From contig NC_044573.1 of NCBI RefSeq assembly GCF_901933205.1, positions 49,218,993-49,282,992 on the forward strand: DNA of 64,000 bases. Direction: 5' to 3'. The notes beneath the pieces are model-generated. The model ran no database searches, was not told the DNA's origin, and saw only the letters and a program-made list of their open reading frames with translations. Below are positions 45,801 through 58,582 of the stretch, piece by piece (the stretch's first letter is position 1; the number at the start of each line of letters is the position of its first letter). A program made the translations under genes and the position numbers. Origin of the DNA: Camarhynchus parvulus (lineage: Eukaryota > Chordata > Aves > Passeriformes > Thraupidae).

Positions 45801-48800
45801 GACACTTCACATCACAACTGGACCATACAAAGGCAAGTAAGTTATAAGAGATAAATTTAATGATAAGCATGTAAAAAAATTCTATGGGAAATGTATCTGT
45901 GCGGCTACATGAATTACGAGGGTTTGCCAAGAAAGGTGTAATGGATTATGGTGGAAGATGAAGGGGAGCTCCCACCATATCCAATCAGCCTTTTACTTAA
46001 AGGTCAGGACATTCTGTCTGGGTCCACTTGAGTTTTTGATTCTGCCGTTTCACTATTCAGTGGCACAATGTAACTGTCAGTCTCAACAACGGTTCCTCGA
46101 GCCACTGGCTCCACTGCTCACAGGGCAACACACAATATTTCACAGCCACAAAACAATTCACTGTCTGCATAGGCAAACCATATGATTTCCATGGGGAGCA
46201 ATATTGACACACCCTACTGAGCGCTCTTAAGGGGACTCTTAAAAGAGTTACATCTTTAAAAAAGAAAGAAAAAGGCCTATGGCTCTACTATTCTTCTCTA
46301 TGACTAAGTTACCAAATAGCATTTTAATGTTCTGTCTCCATGAGACAAAGTTAAATGCAAATATTCTCTATGCCTTCTACACCCTTTCTCATTTTACTGA
46401 AGGGAGACAGTTTTACTGCTCTGCAAAGTCTTTCTGGACAGTAAGTAGTGTTATGATAGATACTAGGAGAAAATTTAGCACATGAATGATGTTCTGTTTG
46501 GGTTTTCCCTAGTGAGTATTTACTGTGTTAAATTTCTCATTTCCAGGTCTAAGATAAATCCAGAGACTGGTACAAATTTATAAAGACAGAGGACCCTGCT
46601 GATGACATGAAGCACTATGATGCAGGAGCTCTGCTGTGGTCTTTGCCTTCTTCGGAGGAAGTTACCTGCAGGAAGACTTGTGAGCACTGGGGGGGATTTA
46701 CTGTGATACAGCAGAAGGATTGCCCTGAAAGTTGCGAGAGAGAGAGTTAAAAAACATGGAAGTAAAGAGTAGAGGCATGGAGAGATGAAGAATCTCTTCA
46801 GAAATCTATGGGCTCAGCCACTCTTTGGAAACTTAAGCAGGCATTGTTTTAAACTCCTGTACTTTGCTTATTACAATCATGATGTGTTAGGTAGGGTGTA
46901 GTGCCACCTGTCCCCACTCACCAGCAGACAACTACCTGGGCTGGTTTTCTGCCTGACACTCCTGACGCTGCCAGATCTTTTTATAAATGAATCTTCTCTC
47001 ATTGTCCCTGTAGCACTCTCAGCTCTATTCAGATCATGCAGCCAACTGCAAAATGAAAACAGCATCAGACTATTGTCAATGTCTCACTCTGGCCCCTGAT
47101 TTCAGGGAAAGCAACATCCCGGTGCTGCAGAGAAAGGAGAGGGGCGAGGGCTGCCTCACCAAGACAGAGGAGCAGAGTGCTGCATTGCCACAGGGTGAGG
47201 TCCCGGGCACTGTGCAGGCTGCAGACACTTGGCTGCCAAAGCAGTTCAAGGGGGGCAGCCTCGCTTGATGCCAGGTCTGCTACCCTTGGCGGGCCACCAC
47301 TGCGGTGTCTGTGTGGGCTGCCATGCTTGTGAGCACTACAAAGAGACATTTCTTGGAAGAATTGCACTTGGGTGGTAACCCTGACTTGGCAAGTACCTTT
47401 CCAAGCCTTGCACCAGGGTCTCTGTGCCAGCACGAGGCACAGCTCAGCAGAGGCTGGCTGCCATGGTGGGAAGTGAGGCTGGAGCCCAGCGATGGCCTGG
47501 GCTGCCAGGCCCGTGTTAGCTCAGCACATTCCCGGTGGCCCTGAGATGCCTTCCCCAGGGTGCTTCACTCAGAGCTGGGAAGTCACTTTGCCAAAAGGAC
47601 AGGCAACCTAGATGACCTGAAGCTTCTTGGGCCCCCAGTCCTGGATGATTTCCCCCTGCCAGCTGCGTCCCTGACAGCTTAAACACCAGCTCAGCCACCT
47701 GGAGAGGCACATTGTGCCGCACAGCTCCATGAGCAGTGGCAATCCACGGCTCCTCTGAGGACATACAGCTTTGAAGCAGCATGGTTTGAGCCTTCAGCAA
47801 AACCTCGACCCACTTGAGTACCCCCCACAAACAGCACTGAGCTATCCTATGGCTGAAAAGCTTCCCACTGTTAAAAGGGGGTATGAAACAGTGTGGCAGC
47901 TGCCAAGACCCCAAGGGACGCTGATTTGTTTTTAAAACACCATGTTCTGATGCTTCTTCCAAAGGAAAATACTGCAGGGTTGGATTTTAATTTTCTCTTG
48001 CTGGTAAAGCTCTGTATGGAGTTTTAGGATTTCCTGGGTTTTAGTAGCTTTTCTTTTTTTTTTTTTTAATTTTTTTTTTAATGTTTACTCTGGAATATTA
48101 TTATAAAGCAGAATTTTTTTTTCCTGATGAGCTTCACTTGCATGTCAGCCATCTGTTGCCTGGGCAGTCCCAGCCAGGGCTGGTGATGGCGTGATATAAA
48201 GGTCCCTTCTGGCCTTCAAAGCCCTGAAACCGATGTGGCAGAGTTTTGCTCAGCAGCGAGAGCAGGACAAACATATGGACCAAGCTCCATTGCTGCTTCT
48301 TTGGTCATGCTGGACTGCTGATGGCCAGCACACACTGACCTTCCTTGGCATCTCAGTTCAAGCTATATAATGTGATCATTTTGCTTCAAGCAGCAATTTG
48401 ATCCCTAAAGATTGCACCAAAAATGGGACTGCAGACACTACTGCAACAAATATGGTTTAATCATCTGCAGACATTTCTTTTAATGTTCCTCCCACTCACA
48501 GGGGACACTGAAGTGCACCACAGTACCTCCTGTCCTTCACATTGGAAAGGGTTTGGCATGAAGGAAGAGAATTCTATGCCTGTTTTGCATTGGTTTTCAG
48601 GAGAGATGTACTCAGTTTACAAGAAAAAGAAAATGCTCATTTTCCTTTGCAATCTATGGAGGAATATAAAAGGCTGACTTCACAATCACTCACAGATTTC
48701 CACCAGTACCACAGAAATTCCCTCCAAGCCTCTCTAGCTTACCAGCTCTCTTTGATGCACAGAATTCCTCCTCTCCTCCCTGGGCTGTGCTAGTTCTGCA

Positions 48801-51800
48801 CTCTGAATGGGGATCAAGCAGAGATCTTTCTATTCAGTGAAATCAAGAGTGTTTGCTTTTTAAAAGTGGTACTTGGTACACTTATGCTACTGTTAGATGT
48901 GGAACATGCAGTCTGTGGCTGAATATAGTCCATGACTCATCTCATCCAGCCCATCATCAGCTGGAAGAACCCCTCTGCTGACCACGGCCAGATTAATCCA
49001 TGGGCTGCACTAAATTTAGCTGGGAGCCAAGACTTGGCAAGTCTTGGGGATGAGCAAGAGCATCTGAGATCTGCAGTAACTCCCTGGCACCTGCCCTTTT
49101 CCACTATGTGTAATTCTATCAGAACAAAAAAATCTCACTTTACTGTGCAGTCACCCAGGATTACAGTGTTTGCTATCAAGCAATCACATGCTGCTATTGT
49201 CAGAGAAGAGGTGTGATTCAATAGGCATCGAGGTCTGAGTCCTTATAAAACTTCTTACAGCAATTACACTAAACTTAGAAGTTCCCGGTGCCACTTCTGC
49301 AGTAGTAGGAAAAGGGAAAAAAAAAAGGATAATAAATAACACTAGAAGCCAAATACACATGTGTGTGCACTGTAGCAAGGGCTAGGTTATTTATGAAAAG
49401 AGGATAGCTGTAAATAGACTTGTTTCTGGTCAGGAAGGGTATGGTCAAAATATCTCCTACAAGATGGGAAAACTTGCATGTGCAGCAGTCCATGACAGGC
49501 ACATGTTGTGCTAGACAGCTCCGTGCTGGAACAGTGCTTGCCTGATGGACATCCAACGTTGGAGTGATTTGTGATGGTAATGGCTCTGTCTGCTGCCTTC
49601 AAGCCCAGGCAGCGAGAGACAGATAGTGTCTCCAAGTGCTGTAACTTATTTCTTGTCAGCTGCTGGGAGTTGCTCAGCCATGCTGGCTTGGCCTCAGAGC
49701 TCTCCTTCCACTCAGGTGGGTCCCACGGTTTTGCCTGGCAGAGGAGGAAGGCGATATGTGCAAATCTAGATTAAAAATTGCCCTAACAGTTCTGAGAGGC
49801 TACAATAACACAGATGCTGTGAGACTTGCTTCAAACAGCAACTACCTAAGCTTTCCTTGATTAGTAGGCAGCCATCAGACCAAAAAGGGCATCAAGCCCT
49901 CCATGTATTTTTAGAGTGAATATTGCCCCGTGGTGACAGTCCTGAGGCACCTCATAACCTGATGTATATTTCCACTTGCAGCTACCCTGCAGTGGTGTAG
50001 GACTTTTCTTTCTAGTTCACAAGCAAGGAAACCAGGGCTATGCCTACACTACCAGCTAGACCCAGGGCTGAGCCCCAGGTTGCCCCGTTGCTGGGGTCTC
50101 TGGAAGAGAGGCTCAGGGTTGTTTTTTCCCAAGAGCAGAACTGAGCACAAATCTGCATGTATCTGTTTTCACAATGATTTTTAAATGCACGTTGATGCTG
50201 TATGCTACAGGGCCCTTTCTGTAGGTGTTGGCTAGGGATTTCCTCAGCACATTTGTCCTTCAGAGTGTCACAGATATGTAGGAATGGTGAAAAAGAATAA
50301 GTTTGACACATGGCAATGCTCTTTTTAAAGATTTATTCATGTTAGTTCTTGTGACGCCTTCTTCCAGCAAAAAGACAGAAGCAAGCATGCACTGGGGAGT
50401 TTACTTCCCCCTTCATGTGCCTGTTCATTAAAACAAGCCAAGCCTTTAAAAATTCTCTAAAACTTATAATTGGCAGACGTAAGAGGAGGGAAAGAGGAAT
50501 GGTAGGAAAATCTCTGGGAGAAAAGCACCAGTTCTTCACAGCTTCACATGTTCAGCCTCAGGCACGTTAAACTCTTTCATTTATACTTCCAAGCCAGGTA
50601 AGCGAGGAGCTGCCATGCAGCAGTCTAGTCACCGGGCAGCACTTCCGCTGGTACTGTAACTCCAGTATTGGCTCTGGGAAGGCTGGAATGACAAATAATA
50701 TCTTATTTCAAAAAGTGTTGTATCACTCACACCTGTACTCCCCTCCCCAGAAGACTCTTAACACCTCTATGAAAGTAAAATGTGGTGATGAAGTATGTTG
50801 ATCTGGAAAAACTGGAAGCTCTGATTTGCATTATCAGATGTATTCATTTGGTTTTTATTATTTCTGTGCTGAATTAGATATATGTTCGTTCTGTCCTTTT
50901 GATTTAAACATATGATTTTTATATACACTAAGGACACATTAGATCCCTCTGAAAACACAGAAGGGCCTTAATATGAGAGTAAATTATATTTTATACCCAT
51001 TTTAAGGTCTATTTATTCAAATTGAGCAAAATCCTAACTCTACTGTGAATGAGTGGGAATTCTGCCATTGATTTCAGAGTCTCCAGGATTTTGCCCAAGC
51101 ACAGTATAAAATGATTTATACAGAAGTGGCCAGCAGTCTTTTTTCTGGAAATTGTAATCTAAAAGTGCAAAAATCCCCCAAGACTTGCACTTCATTCTTT
51201 TTATGCAGTACTGGAGCATTCACTGTTTCCTGCTTAAAAAAAAAAATCAATTAAATTTCAGAGTATTAGCACATTTTACTTTTGCCCAGGGGGACATGGG
51301 GATGGGTGGGCGGTGAGAGAATCTTGTTTGCTGCTTGCATCAGTAGGTATTCAGTGTACAAAACTGCACAGGAGAGAATTTTAAAAAAGAAGAAGTCAAA
51401 TCTGCCCCATAACATGGTAGAGAAGACAATGTCTCCCTGGGGTGCCTCTCTGCCAGGCTGCAGAGTGCCATCCCTGGGCTTTAACAGATGCCCAGCAGAG
51501 AAGTTCCAGGCCCTAAACCTTACCCTAGTCTCTTGTGTTAATGAGGACTCTTGATGCAGTTTAAGGTACACTGGTGAGCGGCCCTAAATCAGAGCTCATC
51601 CTGCTCGGGAGCATCCCGGCGGCTGCGGAGGCGGCTCTGTTTGCATTCCAGATGTGGTGCCTCCAGCCTGCCTCTGACCAGCATTCATTTCTGCACTCCA
51701 CAGCTGGTCCATGTAAATGTGCCATATTGCAGCCCATCTGCTCAGAGAGTGCACAGTGGCACATCTCTCTCTGACAGTGGACCATTTTATTGAACGCTAT

Positions 51801-53220
51801 AAATATTGAAATTCATAGGCATGAAGCAGCAGATTTTTAATGTTACTTAGAGAGACATTTGAGCCACAACCTTTGGCAGCAGCACACGCTGCTAGTATCT
51901 CAGTACACTGCACGCCATTTGGTTCAGATTCATGAACAACTTTTCCAGAGATTTCATGGCTCTCCAATCCCAGGTAAAATGGAGTACAGACCCTGTGGGA
52001 TGATATTTAGTGTGAATGTCACCCTGCATACAATGTGCATTTGGGATATGGACTTTCCAGCCCTGTGCTGTGTTAAACCATATGTTAATGTTTTCATACT
52101 CAGAAAAGATTAGATCAGGGACCAATAAAGTTTCAAAACTACAAATAATAGGCTAACCAAAATGAAATGTGAGGTATTCCTAAGCCTGAGTGTTGTTTTT
52201 TTTTCTCCCAAAGTCTCTGCAGTTTTTGTTTTCAAATGGAAATGCTGTTTTTTGCAGTAAGAAATGGGCACATTCATATTTTATAAGCTAATACATGTAA
52301 ATTTTGTATTAGAGAGTAAACATCTCTATTAATTTGAAATTCATGGCATCTGATCTGGAGCAGAAGCAAAACACCACTCTGCAGTTTTCTATTTGTCAAG
52401 TAGTCCCTAGTAAGTGTTCAGTGAGTTGTAAAGAGCCAAACCCCAAACTAAGATAAACATGTATATTATTTTTGATGGATTTTTTTTTCTTCTTGCCAAG
52501 CCATCCGTTTCTGCAGACCATCAGGAACTAGCCTTTTCCCTTTTGGAACCAAAACGAATTTTTTCATCTACATCAATTAGGGAAGGATCAGGACGTTAAT
52601 GAAAGAAACTGCATTAAAAATGGAGAACATATTTAAAATTATCCAAAATGCTTTGAAAAAAAAATGTTCATTTTTATGTGAGGTGTTGAGCCTGCCATGA
52701 CATCCACAATGTTTTCCTCTCCTGGAGCTGTTTGGGCAGTAAATAACATTGTTCTGGCTGAGCAGTGGCTCAGGGAGTGAAACAGGGCATTTGCTTTAGT
52801 TAGAGGTGTGGACCCCAGCTCATGTGACAAGCAAGCTAAAAAGTATTCTGAGCATGTGGAGTAAAGTGGGGGCTGGGGGAAAAATAAGCAAAGCAGAAAA
52901 GACCTGCTGAGGATATTAATTTGGCACGTACATTTCTCAAAACTGCACTGCTTTTTAAGTTTGCTTCAGTATCTTTTTTGCAGTTGCTCTATTGTCTTCA
53001 TTATAATTTAAAAAGAGGCAGGGACTGCAGCATCTTTAATAGTGAAGTCGTACTGTTTGGACAATGAGCTGTGTCACTGCTCAAGCCAGTCCCCCGGTTC
53101 CCAATCAGCAGTGTTATGTAAGGTGGCAGGTTAATAAATGCGACACACTGAAATCATTTGTACCAGATTATCTCTCCTTCCAAACTCTGACAGATGCTAA
53201 GTCCAGCTGGTAAAAAAAGT
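36869..53220. other. Intergenic DNA, no gene recognised; possible conserved noncoding blocks
   Basis: Sixteen kilobases with no credible exon series. AT-rich blocks with homeodomain-type motifs at about 39640-39895, 44480-44690 and 51770-51990 are candidates for conserved enhancers (see findings). A decayed repeat tail may lie at 48150-48230 ('aaggtcccttctggccttca'). The stretch at 50.98-51.12 kb ('gcaaaatcctaactc', 'gccattgatttcaga', 'ggattttgccc') resembles a very old amniote interspersed repeat. A T-rich low-complexity run lies at 48050-48090. Confidence 0.45.
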
Positions 53221-53409
53221 TTATAGGCGAGTTGGATCTGGGGCCTTCATACACTCCACAATGTTGGCTACCAATGCTTGTTTTAATGAGTCACGAATTG
53301 CCTGTTTATCTTCTGCTCCCTGCTGTTTCTGCATTTTCTCTTCCAGAACAATCCTAGAAACACATGCTGCTACAGACGCTGGAGCAATGTGTGTAGACAT
53401 TTGAGCCAA
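53221..53409 (-). pseudogene. Unrecognised coding-like open frame; terminal-exon-like or retro-derived fragment
   Basis: The frame is open from a T12 tract at about 53443-53454 to a TAA at 53221-53223 and encodes about 70 residues. The first Met codon is at 53398-53400. The sequence looks protein-like: hydrophobic/alanine helix (HIAPASVAACVSRIVLEEK), then a charged segment (MQKQQGAEDKQAIRDSLKQA) and a short helix ending APDPTRL. A TAA lies in the same frame a short way upstream of the T12 run, so the unit is bounded. The pyrimidine run followed by TATCCAAG/AAG could be a weak acceptor of a last exon. No poly(A) run closely follows the stop, which argues mildly against a fresh processed pseudogene. 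I do not recognise the family. It could also be chance. Confidence 0.35.
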
Positions 53410-53454
53410 ATTATTATAAAGAACTCTTTCTTCTTGGATATTAAAAAAAAAAAA

Positions 53455-56400
53455 GGCGAGAATTGCACATTGCCTAGCAAATCGTTATCTCAGATGTTCG
53501 CTGTGACATGCTCAATATGGCCTACCAGAGAAAGTTGGAGACATTTGAAACCTTAACAACTACACAAAATGACACTGTAATTGGCGGGTTTTGTTGTTCA
53601 TGTTCTGTCTCTGTGAAAACTGCTCTAAACACTTTGTTTAATGATGTTACATTATGACAACACATGGCTTCTATAGAGCAAGTCATCACGTCGAACATGC
53701 GACATCACAGGAAGGGGAGTGGGGGGCCAGAGGGGCTCAGTGTCCCCTCAGAAGGGGAGGGTGCCCAGGCATGCCAGCACACAGCTGTGTACATGTGGGG
53801 AAAGAGGGAGGCCTAGGGAGGATGCACTCCCATAGGCAGGCTCCTCAGTACATCCAGGAGAACTGCTGGCTGTGGGATGCAGGGGGGCACCGACCCCTTG
53901 TCATGCAGCAGCTTCCATCACCCTCTGACTCTTCTGCTGCTGCAGCCATAGCCCTCGTGTTTGGACAGGCCAGGCTGGTTCAACAGAGCACTGCCCTGCT
54001 GGGCTGGGAGCAGCCATGCTCCAGAGATGACTGTCTCCCAGAGACAGCCAGGCTTCAGAGCAAGAGATCACATGGCATTTCTATGTGGGTTGTGTTGCCC
54101 TGCAATATAATCTGTCACTAGATATCTAGTTGTCATGATCCTGTTTAAAGGAGATTCCTCTTGTTCTCTCTGAAACAATGTGCATGGATTGTGCAGGTGG
54201 AAGACATCCCCACATCCACAGAGATGCCCTGTGTAACCATGTGGAGAGGCCCAGGATAACTGGCCTGAGCCCCTCAGCAATGGCACTGCTCCTGTCATGC
54301 AGTGTGGTGAGATCTTGTATCCCTTTTACCCTGAAGGACACCTTCTGTCTAAAGGGATTCAGTGGCAAGGGGTATTGCAGGAGGTAATGGCACAGAGTAT
54401 GCCCAGGAGGGCTGGCTGGGCTTCAGGTACATTCTTGTGGTGCAGAAAAGGACAGGTAGTGATCATCCCTCACACCTTACAGCCCAGTTCTGTAGCACAT
54501 CCATTTTGTCTGTGTGTGCTGAGCACTCAGGGCAAATCACCACGTCTGATGTCTTTGTGGAAAGAGGGCCCAATGCTGTGAGCCTTGACACAGCCTCAGC
54601 TTGTTTGGGTGTGCTGGAAACACCTGGTTGGAGCATCTCCTCAGTGGCACTGGGGACTATCACTAGCTCTGTCTGTTGCATTTAGCATTGCTTTGCATGG
54701 GGTGCAGCAGTGGCTCCTCCATTTGCAGGTTTTCCAAGGTTTCTTTGTGTGTCAGCTGCCTGGCTGAATGGCCTCCCTGACACCTGCAGAAAGAAAACAG
54801 CGAGGAACCCATTTTTTTGCTAGTGCTTCTGATTATTAATACAATGTTTCAAATTTGTCTATTCTTTGCACATGGGAAACGGTATGGTCACTTCACAGAT
54901 GTTGAAGCTCACTGATTTTATACCCAGCAGCTAAGAAAAACAATGGATGTCAATACTCTGACAAAATGTATGCTGGGCAGAGTCCATCCTCTGTGCTAGC
55001 AAAGTGAATCTTACTCCTCCCAATCGCTCACTGTCACCAAAGGAACCACTGTGATGCTCTAAGATGATTTGTTTGCAGCAGTAACTTTCACCCAAAATGG
55101 TCCAGCTCTCCTGTATAGCCAAGATGCAGTTATTGCCAATGCTGCCTTACATCTGCCTTCTCTTTCTATCTAGCTGCTTTAGGAATATGCTAATGACAGG
55201 AAGAAAACATACATATAAAATATTGCAAGCATCAAGACATGGAAGGAGAAGGTAAATTTGGCTCCCAACCATGAAATCTTATTCTGCAGTTGCCTTCTTA
55301 ATGGCATCTCTTGAGGTCAGTGGCTTTGAATTCTCTCGATTGTATAGGGTCACTCTGGCAGCATTGACCAAGTAGAAAAGATTCAGCCAGGGGAAACAAT
55401 GGCAGAAGTCACCCTTTAAATGTCCTGCCTTCTATATCATGCAATTGATTCCAAGGCTCCCCACCACGATGTCACTGTTTGACCAGTTTGCTTTAAAACA
55501 GCTTAATTAGCTGAAAGAAAAGCTATGTCTGAGCATGTTTGTGAGAAAAAAACAAAAAGCTCTTGCCTTTCAGAAAGCTCATGCTCTGTCTTGTCGGAAA
55601 TCTCTGGTTCTGAAATGAAACAACATTCCTTTCATACAGAGTTAAGTCCCTGACAACAAATTTTCCCGGATCGGGGAAACAACCGATCGTGCCACATGCT
55701 GATGTTGGTAGATCTGGTTTAGTTTGGTTTGAGGGGGCTGAGAGCTCTGCACCTCTGTTAACTTCAGAGACACTGCGGGAAGAGATCGTGAGAGGCATAC
55801 ACAGCTCAATGGCTCCTGCTCTGAGAGGCAGTCGAGGCTGACTGCTTCAGTATATCAGTGCCACCTGTGTGTAAACATCCAGGCTGCCAGTTGGAGAGGG
55901 TGTGAAAACACAAGAAGGAACAACAGAAGCCTTGCAGTGCTTGAAACCAGATTTTCTTATGGAGTTCTTTGTTTTCCCAAATATCAGGTGCAAGCAAGTG
56001 GGTGGGAAGAGAACCGACAGGAGAGGGAAGCAAGGCTTCTGGTGTCTGTTGGGAAGAAAATGAAACCAGAGGTCCCCGTCCTGCTTTCCTTAGCACAACC
56101 CATAAAAAGTGATGCTGCCTCAGGATCTAGAAGCATTAAAATACCAGTGCAACAAGTGATGCAGCTTCTGAAGTAAAACACACAGAGAGATTGTGCTGCA
56201 CTGCCTTTGGTTTCCTCATCCAGTCTCTAAGGTATAGCATTTGCAGGCACAACATCAAAATACAGCCTTTGTCCCACTCCACGTTCTCTCCAGCAAATGA
56301 ATCTCTTCTGAAGGGAAGAACATCAGCACTGAGGGTCTTTGTTTTGTGGCAGCTTGTTGGCATTACCAGGCTGCTCTGTTAGAACTGCTGCCCCTCCTGA

Positions 56401-58549
56401 GGGGTAGAGAGAAGTTTGAGTAATTTGCGCATGGTTTTAGAAAGAATCAGTTTCAGAGCTGGATCTACTATGCAAAAAACAAAAAACAAAGGCACATTCT
56501 TTCAGTTCAGTCTGTTAATCCACAGTTCTTTATCAGGCATTTTTGTGTGTGTATTTACATGGCGTGCCTAGCACCAGAACTGATGGAAAATAGGGGAACC
56601 CAACATCAGGGGTGCATGGGGAAACTAGGCACATAATGCCAGTGAAATAATGTGCCTAAGGTATTTATGAACAGGAGTAAAACTTTGCAGAACCAAGCTC
56701 TTAGTGTTATTTTGACATTCGTGTTACTACATTTTGACAGCCTCTCATCCATATCATCTATTTTCCTGGGCATTTATAAAAAAAATCAGTCTATTGTGGC
56801 TCATTTGCTCATGTCCAGAGCAGGAAAAGTATTTTTAAATCATTTTGCTTTCATTTCATGAAGGATTCTGACTGGAAATGAAGTAAAGATAGCCTCATTG
56901 CTGAATCATAAGCTTTAGTTAAAATATTTTCTATGTAACTGTTTTTTCCGAAAACCCCACCAAACATCTTTTAATTCATGTGCTTATATTTGAAACAATA
57001 TCCTGCTGAAGATGAGGTGTTTATCAGGGTTTATTTTTTCCCTTCTCATCTTTGCAGAAAGGTGAACGAAAGGATGATTAAACCAGAAACAAAGTCAGTA
57101 ATTAGCAGTATAAATCTCTCAGTGATTTCAGTAGGTCACGAAATTAACTGGTACAGGCTTCGGACACATCTGCTCTTTTGGCAAGTGGTGCCCTCCATGA
57201 GGCTGCTCATTGGCTCTCACTAACCACACGATGGGTCTCGGGGAACTTATTTGCACTCCCTAAGCTAAACACAGCGCAGCGATGAAACCCGGCTGTTTCT
57301 GCAGTGCTGCAGCACGCACCAGGGCTGAGCTAACTGAGAGGCAGTCTCACAGGGTTTGGCAGGGCTGTTGCCATCCTGGGATCCCTGGAGGGGGGGAGGA
57401 CAGGAGAGTTTGTTATGTGTGGCCAAACGTTGCTTTGCAAGGCTCACATTGAGGAAATTATTTGGAAGGTTATGGAAGAGGGACGTGGCTGCCGTGCCAC
57501 AGGCTATCAGGAGGGCGGCTATGTGAGGAGAGCCCCAGCACCAGAGTTACTGCTTGGTTTTCATCTTGACCACAGCTTCACTCTTCTGATGGCAGAACAG
57601 CAGAGGAATAGAAGCTAAGTGCCAGAAATAGGGAAATGGAGGGCAGGGAAGGGGAGGAAACAACAGCTTTGTGTCTTTTCAGGCCCAAAATGTAAGGGAG
57701 CAATGCAGAGTTGTATTGCATCAAGTCTAGTTGGCCATAGAGTCAGGCCAGATGCCAGAGATCAAGTGCCCACTGCAGGCACTTCTCTGGGCTGCTTGTC
57801 TCAAGCAAAGCCTTCACCTCTCTGGCTGTGGGCAGGCAGGTAAACACAGCAGCAGAAGCTCTCAGTGTGCTTGCCTTTCTGCAGCTATCCTTGCTGAAGG
57901 AATTTTTCGGTTCTGAGTTGACTACTCAGCCCGCTATGGAGGATGGACACTCTGACCTGCTTTTCCAAGGCACTGCCAGCAGGATCCTGGTCCCTTTTTT
58001 CACTATTTCATTTCAACTTAGAATTATGACTGGGCTGTGTCACAGTACCCAGAAACAGCAGAACTCTCTGCAACTGTCAGAGCAGGAGGGGCTGGTTCTG
58101 TCTGGGCTGCCTTCTAATTCATAAAGCAGATTCATCTGAAAACTTGGACATTCTCACGTTTGTGTAGAAAACCCGGAATTACATAAATTATGGAATTTGT
58201 AGCTGTGTCTCCAAATACATGTGCTTTATATGCAGCAACCTTAGAGCTAGGCTGGGCTCCTGTACTTTGGGCAGCCTTCTAGAGAAGACATTGTAGCAGT
58301 AAGGGAGCACATGAGACTCTTGGAAAATCAGCAGCGTTTGTTTCCTTGCTAGTTCCACTGCAAACCTCTAAGTGCTAAGGCCATCAATGTACAGGCTGTC
58401 TGAAGGAAGCCTGCAGAGCCATTGTGACAGCAACATTAACCTATTCCAGAAGGAAAAGAAAATGAGAACAGAATCACAAAGATCTTCTCTTTCTGAAATC
58501 TCTCCTCATATGTTACCATTTTGTTTGAGCTCACTTTCTTTCCTTCTGT
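53455..58549. other. Intergenic DNA, no gene recognised
   Basis: Moderately GC-rich at 53.7-54.7 kb with overlapping open frames on both strands, which I read as random. A 14-bp perfect palindrome (ACTAGATATCTAGT) lies at 54117-54130. No splice-consistent exon series, RNA gene or named repeat is seen. Confidence 0.45.
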
Positions 58550-58550
58550 T

Positions 58551-58582
<32 letters not shown>
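58550..58582. repeat. TC / TTTC microsatellite
   Basis: A (TC)n run at 58552-58567 passes into (TTTC)n at 58566-58582. The pyrimidine tract ends TTTCATAG, so it could act as a splice acceptor on the plus strand, but no exon follows that I can support. Confidence 0.9.

Noticed and set aside
47516..47962. 148-codon minus-strand open frame in GC-richer DNA
   Set aside because: No family signature, no splice context, and neighbouring frames are equally long by chance.
54117..54130. 14-bp perfect palindrome ACTAGATATCTAGT
   Set aside because: Palindromes of this length occur by chance in 64 kb and nothing around it suggests a binding site or transposon end.
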